16,344 bases of DNA. Origin: Amphiplicatus sp046296195. GTDB taxonomy: Bacteria; Pseudomonadota; Alphaproteobacteria; Caulobacterales; Parvularculaceae. Where the stretch lies: the NCBI GenBank assembly GCA_046296195.1, contig JBKBLR010000048.1, forward strand, positions 1-16,344, given 5' to 3'. Positions 7,413-13,432 of this stretch are shown piece by piece (position 1 is the stretch's first letter; each line of letters begins with the position of its first letter). The translations under genes were made by a program, and so were the position numbers. The notes beneath the pieces were generated by a model, which saw only the letters and a list, made by a program, of their open reading frames with translations, was not told the DNA's origin and searched no databases.

Positions 7413-7429
7413 CACAGGCGTTGGGGAAA

Positions 7430-7504
7430 TGGTGGGCGCACGTAGGATCGAACTACGGGCCTCCACCGTGTCAAGGTGGCGCTCTACCACTGAGCTATGC
7501 GCCC
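7430..7504 (-). tRNA. tRNA-Val (anticodon GAC)
   Basis: The minus strand folds as a full cloverleaf: acceptor GGGCGCA/TGCGCCC, D-arm GCTC-AGTGGTA-GAGC, anticodon arm CCACC-TTGACAC-GGTGG with anticodon GAC, a 5-base variable loop, T-arm CGTAG-TTCGATC-CTACG, discriminator A and an encoded CCA. The total is 75 bases. GAC reads GUC/GUU valine codons. Confidence 0.97.
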
Positions 7505-7517
7505 CGAAGAGGAGCGG

Positions 7518-7546
7518 GCTCTAACCGCAAAAACAAAACGGCGCAA
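7518..7546 (-). promoter_or_regulatory. Possible promoter of tRNA-Val
   Basis: On the minus strand, TTGCGC (7541-7546) and TAGAGC (7518-7523) are separated by exactly 17 bases and end 13 bases before the tRNA. Each box matches the sigma-70 consensus only at three positions. Co-transcription with cpdR, 64 bases upstream, is the alternative. Confidence 0.35.
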
Positions 7547-7568
7547 GGGTCGGCGGCCGGCGGCGACG

Positions 7569-7928
7569 TCAGGCCGCGACCATGCGCTCGACTTCCTGCA
7601 CGAGGTCCTTGAGGTGGAAGGGCTTGGAAAGCACCTTCGCTTCCTCCGGCGCGCGATTGGCGGGATTGAGGGCGACTGCGGCGAAGCCGGTGATGAACAT
7701 GATCTTCATCTCGGGGTCGATCTGGGCCGCCCGGCGGGCGAGCTCGATGCCGTCCATGACCGGCATGACGATGTCGGTGAGGAGGAGGTCGAACTCCCGC
7801 AGCTGCAATTCGGTCAGGGCCTCGTCGCCCTGGGCCGCGTCGATGACGGAATGCCCCGCTTTCTCGAGCGCCTTCTTCAGGAAGCGCCGCATTGATTCAT
7901 CGTCTTCCGCCAACAGGATCGCCGCCAT
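7569..7928 (-). CDS. cpdR: Response regulator CpdR (cell-cycle proteolysis adaptor)
   Basis: A 119-residue stand-alone receiver domain. Landmarks are LLAEDDES (acidic pocket at residues 9-10), LLLTDIVMPVMDG with phospho-acceptor Asp52, IMFITGFAAVAL (switch Thr) and VLSKPF (conserved Lys). The phrases MKIMFITGFAAVAL and AKVLSKPFHLKDLV are characteristic of alphaproteobacterial CpdR. In Caulobacter, CpdR is phosphorylated through CckA-ChpT; in its unphosphorylated form it primes ClpXP to degrade cell-cycle substrates. The ATG at 7928 is preferred over a GTG one codon upstream because CpdR proteins begin MA.ILLAEDD; GAAGGG lies about 8 bases upstream. The gene is divergent from the N-formylglutamate amidohydrolase, an arrangement I recall as common in this class. 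Confidence 0.95.
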   Translation of the reverse strand: MAAILLAEDDESMRRFLKKALEKAGHSVIDAAQGDEALTELQLREFDLLLTDIVMPVMDGIELARRAAQIDPEMKIMFITGFAAVALNPANRAPEEAKVLSKPFHLKDLVQEVERMVAA

Positions 7929-8111
7929 CACTCACGCCCTTCAAGGGTCAAAACGCCTAGCCAAATCCGCGTCCCCGGAAAAGACGGGAAGAGGATTTCT
8001 TCCGCCGCCGCAGCAAATGCCTTGCCGCGATCGCTATCCGGGGGCTTAACGAAGACCCGGCGATCGGACTACGGTCGTAAAGCTTAACAGAATCGGGCGA
8101 AGGGAATCAGG

Positions 8112-9011
8112 ATGGATGCGGGCCGGCAGGGCGAGCGGAAGGCCGAAGCGGCGGTGGAGATCCTGCGCCCGGCCGCACTCGGCTCGCCGCTGATCTTCGC
8201 CTCGCCCCATTCGGGCCGGCGCTATCCGCCCGAGCTCTTGAGGATGAGCCGTCTCGACCGGCACGCGCTCCGGCAGTCGGAGGACGGTTATGTCGACCTC
8301 CTCTTCGCCTCGGCGCCGCAATTCGGCGCCCCGCTTTTAAGAGCGCTGTTTCCGCGCGCCTGGGTCGACGTCAACCGCGCCCGGGACGAGCTTGACCAGC
8401 GGATGTTCGCCGATCCGCTGCCGTCGACCGCCGACACCCGCTCGACCCGGGTGCGCGCCGGGCTCGGCGTCATTCCGCGCATCGTCGCCGATGGCCAGGA
8501 CATCTATGACCGCAAGCTGAAATTCTTCGAAGCGCGCCGCCGGCTGACGGAGTGTTACGACACCTATCATCGCGAGCTTGCCGCCCTCGTCGACGCGGCG
8601 CTGGCGCGGTTCGGCTGCGCGGTCATCATCGACTGCCATTCGATGCCGTCGGCGGGCGCGCTTCCCTATCGGGAAAATGAGCGCCCGCTCGACATCGTGC
8701 TTGGCGACCGGTTCGGGGCGTCCTGCAGCGGGGTGATCACGGCCGCCGCTGAGGAGACGCTGGCGGAGCTCGGCTATCAGGTGTCCCGCAATGCGCCTTA
8801 CGCCGGCGGCCACGTCGCCGCCGCTTATGGCCGGCCGCTCGAAGGCGTGCATGTGCTTCAGATCGAGATCAACCGGTCGCTCTATCTCGACGAACGCCGC
8901 ATCGCCCGGACCGAAGGGTTCGATCGCCTGAAGGACCATCTGAAAGTCCTGATGGCGGCGTTGTCGCGGTTTTCGCCGGCCGCGCTTCGCCCCGCCCGGG
9001 CGGCGGAATAG
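8112..9011 (+). CDS. N-formylglutamate amidohydrolase family protein
   Basis: A 299-residue hydrolase of the N-formylglutamate deformylase family, which releases formate from N-formyl-L-glutamate (last step of one histidine degradation route). Signatures visible are FASPHSGRRYP (His33), ALFPRAWVDVNRARDELD (~79-95), VIIDCHSMPS (Asp174, His176), NAPYAGGHVAAAYGRP and VLQIEINRSLYLDE (Glu252, Asn254, Arg255). No other hut gene is nearby, so a role in histidine breakdown is not supported by context. Neighbouring cpdR suggests that it is the broadly conserved housekeeping paralogue of unclear physiological substrate. AAGGGA lies 6 bases upstream of the ATG. Confidence 0.92.
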   Translation: MDAGRQGERKAEAAVEILRPAALGSPLIFASPHSGRRYPPELLRMSRLDRHALRQSEDGYVDLLFASAPQFGAPLLRALFPRAWVDVNRARDELDQRMFADPLPSTADTRSTRVRAGLGVIPRIVADGQDIYDRKLKFFEARRRLTECYDTYHRELAALVDAALARFGCAVIIDCHSMPSAGALPYRENERPLDIVLGDRFGASCSGVITAAAEETLAELGYQVSRNAPYAGGHVAAAYGRPLEGVHVLQIEINRSLYLDERRIARTEGFDRLKDHLKVLMAALSRFSPAALRPARAAE

Positions 9012-9047
9012 GCAGCGTTGTGCTGCGCAAAATTATTGCGTCTGCGA

Positions 9048-9131
9048 AGAAAAAAGGGCCGCGAGACAGGCTCGCGGCCCGAAGTTTTGGGAGGAAACGC
9101 CCAAAAGGGCAGCAACGCGGCGAAGCGTTGC
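9048..9131 (-). ncRNA. Candidate trans-acting sRNA of the alpha-r8 (suhB/MmgR) family
   Basis: Between two plus-strand genes, the minus strand holds three consecutive hairpins: GCAACGC-TTCGCC-GCGTTGC (9131-9112), GCCC-TTTT-GGGC (9110-9099), and the terminator stem (9080-9056) followed by six T. Between hairpins two and three lies the unpaired stretch TTTCCTCCC (9097-9089), an anti-Shine-Dalgarno-like sequence. From memory, this ordering, the exposed TTTCCTCCC followed by AAAACTTC and the GGGCCGC.. terminator are the hallmarks of the rhizobial alpha-r8/MmgR sRNAs (Rfam suhB), about 77 nt long. In Sinorhizobium, MmgR responds to nitrogen and restrains polyhydroxybutyrate phasin expression. The 5' end is an estimate. 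No plausible protein is encoded. The targets here are unknown. Confidence 0.75.
9050..9080 (-). terminator. Rho-independent terminator of the minus-strand sRNA
   Basis: On the minus strand, GGGCCGCGAG, loop CCTGT, CTCGCGGCCC form a perfect 10 bp stem followed directly by TTTTTT. The T-run is on the minus strand only, so it serves minus-strand transcription. It may also weakly stop the plus-strand amidohydrolase mRNA (GAAGTTTT follows on that side). Confidence 0.9.
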
Positions 9132-9137
9132 AAGCGA

Positions 9138-9166
9138 AAAGTGACACGGAATCTTTTGCGACGCAA
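9138..9166 (-). promoter_or_regulatory. Weak promoter candidate for the sRNA
   Basis: On the minus strand, TTGCGT (9161-9166), a 17-base spacer and CACTTT (9138-9143) would start transcription near 9131, the first base of the first hairpin. The -10 is poor, so this rests mainly on spacing and position. Confidence 0.3.
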
Positions 9167-9268
9167 CATTAAATTCCGCATCGCAATATAAAATTGAAGC
9201 GCGCGCGGCGCTGATTGCCGAATGGGACTTGCGCCGCTAAGCGGAGAGCCGGCAGGGTCCGCGCCTGT

Positions 9269-9275
9269 GGAGGAG
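9269..9275 (+). promoter_or_regulatory. Strong ribosome binding site deciding a TTG start
   Basis: GGAGGAG is followed after 7 bases by TTG at 9283. The in-frame ATG at 9406 has no Shine-Dalgarno sequence, so TTG is the likely start of the glycosyltransferase. Confidence 0.75.
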
Positions 9276-9282
9276 CAACGCC

Positions 9283-10479
9283 TTGAAATCCAACACTGTT
9301 TCCGGGTCCAAACCCGGCGATGCTGCGCCGGCGCCGCGCACAACGGTCGTCAAGCGCATCAGCTCCGGGGTCGGCCGGCTGACCAAGCCGAAACAGCGCT
9401 TTTCGATGCCCAACACGACGTCGGGCCTCAAGATCGTCATCGCGACCGACGCCTGGAAGCCGCAGCTCAACGGCGTCGTCAGGACGCTTGAGACGCTCGG
9501 CGACATCCTGACCTCGTTCGGCAACCAAGTCCGCTACATCACCCCGAACGAATTCAAGTCGGTGCCGCTGCCGTCCTATCCCGAGATCCGGCTGTCGATC
9601 CTGCCCAACCGGCGGGTCGCCAAGATCATCAACGACTTCAAGCCGGACGCCGTCCATATCGCCACCGAAGGACCGATCGGCCGCGCGGTGCGCCGGTTCT
9701 GCAAGCGCCGCGATTATCCTTTCACCACGAGCTTTCACACCCGCTTCCCGGAATACGCCAATGAGCGCTGGGCGGTGCCGATTTCCTGGGGCTATGCGGT
9801 CCTCAGGGATTTCCACAAGGACGGCGAGGCGATGATGGTCGCCACCCCCGGCCTGATGGAAGAGCTCAAGGAACGCGGCTTCACCGGCATGAAGCTGTGG
9901 GCGCGCGGCGTCGACCTCAGGCAGTTCACGCCGGGCGACCCCAGCGTGCTCGACAAATATCCGCGGCCGATCTTTCTTTATGTCGGGCGCCTCGCGGTCG
10001 AAAAGTCGATCGAGGATTTCCTCAAATGCGACCTGCCCGGCACGAAGCTGATCGTCGGCGACGGGCCGCAGCGCGCAGAGCTCGAGGAAAGGTTCAAGGA
10101 CGCGGTGTTCGTCGGTCCGAAATTCGGCGACGAACTGACCAAATATTATCAGGGTGCGGACGTTTTCGTCTTTCCCTCGCGCACGGACACGTTCGGCCTC
10201 GTCAATGTCGAGGCGCTCGCCTGCGGCGTCCCGGTCGCCGCCTACCCGGTGCGCGGTCCGCTCGAGATTCTCGACGGCGCGCCGGCGGGCTGCGGCGCGA
10301 TGAACGAAGACCTGCGCCAGGCCTGCCTCGACGCCCTCAATAACCGCGATCCCGCGCAATGCCGCAAATGGGCGGAGCGCTTCTCGTGGGACGCCGCTTC
10401 GCGCCAGTTCATCGCCAATCTGGAAATGCCGGGCTTCGACGAGGAGTTCTGGCTGAAATCCGCGAAGATGATCGACTGA
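9283..10479 (+). CDS. GT4-family glycosyltransferase (GDP-mannose-dependent mannosyltransferase-like)
   Basis: A 398-residue GT-B enzyme related to MgtA/PimB/SQD2-type glycosyltransferases that modify lipids or polysaccharides at the cytoplasmic membrane. The Rossmann domain opens with LKIVIATDAWKPQLNGVVRT (~49-68), with HIATEGPIG (~125-133) and SFHTRFPEY (~150-158) as acceptor-side motifs. The C-terminal domain has FLYVGRLAVEKSIEDF (Arg236, Lys241), IVGDGPQ (~257-263) and the donor motif SRTDTFGLVNVEALACGVPV. The first acidic residue of the usual E-x7-E is Asp302 here; Glu310 is present. Residues 1-41 are a basic, low-complexity extension implied by the TTG start with its strong Shine-Dalgarno sequence. 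Donor and acceptor sugars cannot be read from the sequence. The XRE regulator follows 86 bases downstream on the same strand. Confidence 0.9.
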   Translation: MKSNTVSGSKPGDAAPAPRTTVVKRISSGVGRLTKPKQRFSMPNTTSGLKIVIATDAWKPQLNGVVRTLETLGDILTSFGNQVRYITPNEFKSVPLPSYPEIRLSILPNRRVAKIINDFKPDAVHIATEGPIGRAVRRFCKRRDYPFTTSFHTRFPEYANERWAVPISWGYAVLRDFHKDGEAMMVATPGLMEELKERGFTGMKLWARGVDLRQFTPGDPSVLDKYPRPIFLYVGRLAVEKSIEDFLKCDLPGTKLIVGDGPQRAELEERFKDAVFVGPKFGDELTKYYQGADVFVFPSRTDTFGLVNVEALACGVPVAAYPVRGPLEILDGAPAGCGAMNEDLRQACLDALNNRDPAQCRKWAERFSWDAASRQFIANLEMPGFDEEFWLKSAKMID

Positions 10480-10480
10480 C

Positions 10481-10497
10481 CGTCCCGTTCCGGGACG
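10481..10497 (+). terminator. Small hairpin just after the glycosyltransferase stop
   Basis: CGTCCCG-TTC-CGGGACG is a perfect 7 bp stem beginning one base after the stop codon. No T-run follows, so it could be a weak terminator or 3' end protection. Confidence 0.4.
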
Positions 10498-10540
10498 CCT
10501 TGCGGTCGCCTTTCGCCCGGCACGAGGCTTGCCTCTGACC

Positions 10541-10557
10541 CTCCCGGAAAAAGGGAG
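10541..10557 (+). promoter_or_regulatory. Hairpin that includes the XRE gene's Shine-Dalgarno sequence
   Basis: CTCCC (10541-10545) can pair with GGGAG (10553-10557), which is the core of AAGGGAG, the ribosome binding site 8 bases before the GTG start at 10566. The loop is seven bases, mostly A. Pairing would lower translation of the regulator, but the stem is only 5 bp. Confidence 0.35.
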
Positions 10558-10565
10558 CAAGTCCG

Positions 10566-10955
10566 GTGCGCCATCCGATCGATCTTTTTGTCGGCAACCG
10601 CGTCCGCCAGCGCCGCCGCCTCATCGGCATGACACAGCAGGCGCTCGCCGAGGCGGTCAACATCCGCTTCCAGCAGATCCAGAAATATGAAAGCGGCGCC
10701 AACCGCATTTCCGCCTCCCGCCTGTGGGAGCTCGGCAAAGCGCTCGGCGTGCCGGTCACTTACTTCTATGAGGGGCTCGACAGCGAGCTTGCCGGATGCG
10801 CCGGCGCGCGCAACAGCGACCACGCCGCGACGCTCGGCCACGATCCTTTCGAGAACAGTGACACGCTGGCGCTCGTGCGAGCGTTCTACACTATGAACGC
10901 CGAGCCGCGCCGCCGGCTTCTCGATCTCGCCAAGGCGATGTCGGGCGATTCCTGA
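10566..10955 (+). CDS. XRE-family helix-turn-helix regulator
   Basis: A 129-residue DNA-binding protein. The Cro/CI-type domain covers about residues 9-66, with the helix-turn-helix in MTQQALAEAVNIRFQQIQKY (22-41), followed by ESGANRISASRLWELGKALGVPVTYFYEG. The C-terminal ~60 residues end in a helix rich in Arg and Leu (NAEPRRRLLDLAKAM). This compact architecture is widespread in alphaproteobacteria. The start is GTG at 10566 with AAGGGAG 8 bases upstream; no ATG is close by. It sits between the glycosyltransferase and hisN on the same strand, and its targets are unknown. No phage genes are nearby, so it is a chromosomal regulator rather than a phage repressor. Confidence 0.92.
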   Translation: MRHPIDLFVGNRVRQRRRLIGMTQQALAEAVNIRFQQIQKYESGANRISASRLWELGKALGVPVTYFYEGLDSELAGCAGARNSDHAATLGHDPFENSDTLALVRAFYTMNAEPRRRLLDLAKAMSGDS

Positions 10956-10999
10956 GCGCTGCTTGAATTCGGCTCCCGGGCGGACCATCGTGCCGGCCG

Positions 11000-11818
11000 A
11001 TGAGCGATCCTTCCCTTGAAGAGCTTTCCGCGTTCGCCGAACGCCTCGCCGACGCCGCGCGCGCAGAGACGCTGCCGCGCTTTCGCGCCAACGCCGAAAT
11101 CGACACCAAGGCCGGCGCGCTCTTCGATCCCGTCACCGACGCTGATCGCGAGGCGGAGCGGGCGATGCGGCGCCTTATCGCCGCTCATTATCCGGGCCAT
11201 GGCGTCATCGGCGAGGAATTCGGCAAGACCGCGCCGGAGGCGCTTTATCGCTGGGTGCTCGACCCCGTCGATGGAACGCGCGCCTTCATCTGCGGGGTTC
11301 CGTCCTGGGCGACGCTGATCGCGGTCGAGCGCGCGGGAACGCCGCTTGTCGGCGTCATCGACCAGCCTTTCACCAGCGAACGCTGGATCGGCCGCGCCGG
11401 CGCCGGCGCGGTCTATGGGCGGAGCGGCGCCGCGGCGCCGTGCCGAACGAGCGGCGTCGAGGCGCTCGCCCGCGCAAGGGTGTCGACGACCGATCCGCGC
11501 GCCGCCGGCTATTTCACGCGCGAGGAGGCGGACGCCTTCGCCGCGGTCGCCGCGCGCGCGCGCCTCGCGCGCTTCAGCCTCGACGCTTACGGCTATGCGC
11601 TGCTCGCGACGGGCGAGATCGATCTCGTGATCGAGGCCAGCCTCAACCATCATGACGTCGCCGCGCTCATTCCGGTGGTCGAAGGGGCGGGCGGGGTCAT
11701 CACCGGGTGGCGCGGGGAAGCGCCGGGTGCGGATGATCGCGGCCGCGTCGTCGCGGCGGCGAGCCCGGCGCTGCATGCGGCCGCGCTCGAGATATTGTCT
11801 GCGTCCGGCGGCCGTTGA
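11000..11818 (+). CDS. hisN: Histidinol-phosphatase, inositol monophosphatase family (HisN)
   Basis: A 272-residue Mg-dependent phosphatase. Motifs visible are DPVTDADREAE (Asp47, Asp49), GVIGEEFG (Glu72, Glu73), the catalytic LDPVDGTRAFICGVP (Asp88, Asp91, with Thr93) and LNHHDVAALIPVVEGAGG (Asp219). The RAFICG extension after DGT and the VPSWATLI context are typical of HisN, which hydrolyses L-histidinol phosphate in histidine synthesis, rather than of true inositol monophosphatases (SuhB). A promiscuous sugar-phosphate activity cannot be excluded. The gap to the XRE gene is 44 bases, so co-transcription is plausible. No strong Shine-Dalgarno sequence precedes the ATG. It converges with the DUF4174-like gene. 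Confidence 0.88.
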   Translation: MSDPSLEELSAFAERLADAARAETLPRFRANAEIDTKAGALFDPVTDADREAERAMRRLIAAHYPGHGVIGEEFGKTAPEALYRWVLDPVDGTRAFICGVPSWATLIAVERAGTPLVGVIDQPFTSERWIGRAGAGAVYGRSGAAAPCRTSGVEALARARVSTTDPRAAGYFTREEADAFAAVAARARLARFSLDAYGYALLATGEIDLVIEASLNHHDVAALIPVVEGAGGVITGWRGEAPGADDRGRVVAAASPALHAAALEILSASGGR

Positions 11819-11824
11819 GGCGAT

Positions 11825-11844
11825 GGCCGAGGGCGCCGGCGGCC
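11825..11844. terminator. Weak GC hairpin between convergent hisN and the DUF4174-like gene
   Basis: GGCCG and CGGCC flank a 10-base loop that itself contains GGCGCC, followed by TTT on the plus strand. The stem and T-run are short; its position in the 30-base convergent gap is the main support. Confidence 0.3.
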
Positions 11845-11848
11845 TTTG

Positions 11849-12358
11849 TCACGCCGCGCGCAGCTTTTTGAGGACCAGCGATTTCTTCTTGCCGCCCGCG
11901 GCCGCGAGCGGGCCGGCCGCGAGCCCGGCGCGCGTGAGGATGTCGCCGGCGAGCATCGGCGCGTCGCAGCGGACCAGGGTCTTGCCGGCGTCATCGACAT
12001 AAATGACGAAGAATCCGTCCTCGGCGTCCATCGCATGGCGCAAGAGCGAGGCGTCGAGCCATTGCATCGGCTCGCCGTTCTTGCGCGGCCGGTTCTGGCC
12101 GTAGACCTCGATGACGCTGACATCAGCGCCGATCAGCGTCGCGATCGCCGGCTTCAGAAGCTTGCGCTGAATCCGGCAGGCATGGGCGTTCGCCGACGGG
12201 CCGATAACAAACAGCGTGCGCCTCGGCGAGAAGCGCTTCGGCTCGGCGTCCTTGATCGCCTCCCGGATCGCGCCGACGCGAACGGGATCCTGGGCGGCGA
12301 ACCAGGCCGCCAGCCCGAAGATGACGCAGACCGCGATGATGAGCAGGGTGAGGCCCAT
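11849..12358 (-). CDS. Membrane-anchored DUF4174-like protein
   Basis: A 169-residue protein with one N-terminal hydrophobic helix (about residues 2-21, MGLTLLIIAVCVIFGLAAWF) that is a signal anchor or uncleaved signal. It is followed by a domain resembling DUF4174: RTLFVIGPSANA near the start, ADVSVIEVYGQ, and GFFVIYVDDAGKTLVRCDAP near the end, reminiscent of a thioredoxin-like strand order without a CxxC. Related proteins have no assigned role. The C-terminus is basic (GGKKKSLVLKKLRAA). There is no clear Shine-Dalgarno sequence. It is transcribed on the same strand as the epimerase operon that lies upstream, 68 bases away, so it may be the last gene of that unit. Family assignment is moderate; function is unknown. 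Confidence 0.65.
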   Translation of the reverse strand: MGLTLLIIAVCVIFGLAAWFAAQDPVRVGAIREAIKDAEPKRFSPRRTLFVIGPSANAHACRIQRKLLKPAIATLIGADVSVIEVYGQNRPRKNGEPMQWLDASLLRHAMDAEDGFFVIYVDDAGKTLVRCDAPMLAGDILTRAGLAAGPLAAAGGKKKSLVLKKLRAA

Positions 12359-12426
12359 GACCGGCGAGGCTAGCCGACCGTCATTGATCCGGCGTTAACG
12401 AATTTTTCCCCAACCCTTCGGCGGGC

Positions 12427-13398
12427 TTAATAAAGCGGCTGATTGAGGCTCCGTCGCCAGGCGATCGTGCGGGCGATCCCCTCGGCGAGCGTCACCTTCG
12501 GGGCGTAGCCGAGGAGGCGGCGGGCCTTCGAGATGTCGGCCCAGGTGCGCTCGACATCCCCCTTCTGCATGCCCTTGAAGGTCTTCCGGGCCGCGACGCC
12601 CAGCTCTTTTTCAAGCAGCGCGACGAGCGTCATCAGCTCTTCCGGGCGGTCATTGCCGAGATTGAAGAGGCGGTGGAAGTGGTCCGCCTCGCCGGGCGGA
12701 TGGGCCGCGGCGGCGAGAACGCCGTCGACGATGTCGTCGATAAAGGTGAAGTCGCGGGCCATCCGGCCCTCGTTGAAGATCTCGATCGGCTCGCCCTTCA
12801 GCATCTTCTCGGCGAAGATGAGATAGGCCATGTCGGGCCGGCCCCAGGGGCCGTAGACGGTGAAAAACCTGAGCCCCGTCATCGGGATCGCATAGAGCCG
12901 CGCATAGGCGGCAGACATCGCCTCGTTCGCCTTCTTCGTCGCGCCGTAGAAGGAAACAGGCTCATCGGTGCGGTCCTCCTCGGAGAAGGGAACCTTGCTG
13001 TTCGCGCCGTAGACGGACGATGACGAGGCGTAGACGAAGTGCGGGACCGCGATCTTGCGCGCCAGCTCCATGACCGAGAGATGGCCTTCAAGATTTGCGC
13101 GCGAATAGGCGAAGGGATTTTCGATCGAATAGCGAACGCCCGCCTGCGCCGCGAGATGGACGATGAGGTCGAAAAGGCCCGCGGCGGCGCGCAACAGCGC
13201 TTCATGGTCGGCGATGTCGACCGCGTGAAAGCTGAAATGCGCCTGCGGCGTCAGGCGGTCGAGCCGGGCGCGCTTCAGCGCCGGCGGGTAATAGTCGTTG
13301 AGGTTATCGACGCCGACGACCGTATCGCCGCGCCGGAGCAAGGCCTCGCATGTCGCCGCGCCGATGAAGCCGGCCGCTCCAGTGACGAGAATGCGCAT
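12427..13398 (-). CDS. NAD-dependent epimerase, UDP-glucuronate 4-epimerase-like
   Basis: A 323-residue extended short-chain dehydrogenase. Visible features are the NAD-binding GAAGFIG (7-13), VDNLNDYYPPALK (30-42, the Asp and the DYY phrase typical of UDP-glucuronate epimerases), HLAAQAGVRYSIENP (~81-95), SSSSVYG, and the catalytic Tyr151-x3-Lys155 in SFYGATKKANE. RFFTVYGPWGRPDMA follows in the substrate domain. It most resembles LspL/CapI-type enzymes that make UDP-galacturonate for envelope polysaccharides or lipid A/LPS. The ATG at 13398 is chosen because the Rossmann strand MRILVTG begins there, with CAGGGCGAACG just upstream; the frame extends further 5' but overlaps the transporter. 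The gap to the upstream MFS gene is 34 bases, so it is probably in the same operon. Confidence 0.88.
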   Translation of the reverse strand: MRILVTGAAGFIGAATCEALLRRGDTVVGVDNLNDYYPPALKRARLDRLTPQAHFSFHAVDIADHEALLRAAAGLFDLIVHLAAQAGVRYSIENPFAYSRANLEGHLSVMELARKIAVPHFVYASSSSVYGANSKVPFSEEDRTDEPVSFYGATKKANEAMSAAYARLYAIPMTGLRFFTVYGPWGRPDMAYLIFAEKMLKGEPIEIFNEGRMARDFTFIDDIVDGVLAAAAHPPGEADHFHRLFNLGNDRPEELMTLVALLEKELGVAARKTFKGMQKGDVERTWADISKARRLLGYAPKVTLAEGIARTIAWRRSLNQPLY

Positions 13399-13432
13399 CG
13401 TTCGCCCTGATCCCTGTTGCCGGTTTCGGCCG

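Noticed and set aside
8882..9343. A minus-strand open frame crossing the intergenic space at 9012-9282
   Set aside because: It runs through hairpins and an intrinsic terminator, continues into the antisense of the amidohydrolase gene, and encodes a basic low-complexity peptide. The structured RNA explanation fits better.
9169..10560. A 463-codon minus-strand open frame opposite the glycosyltransferase
   Set aside because: It has Arg-rich and Asp-rich composition without motifs, and the opposite strand encodes a clear GT4 enzyme.
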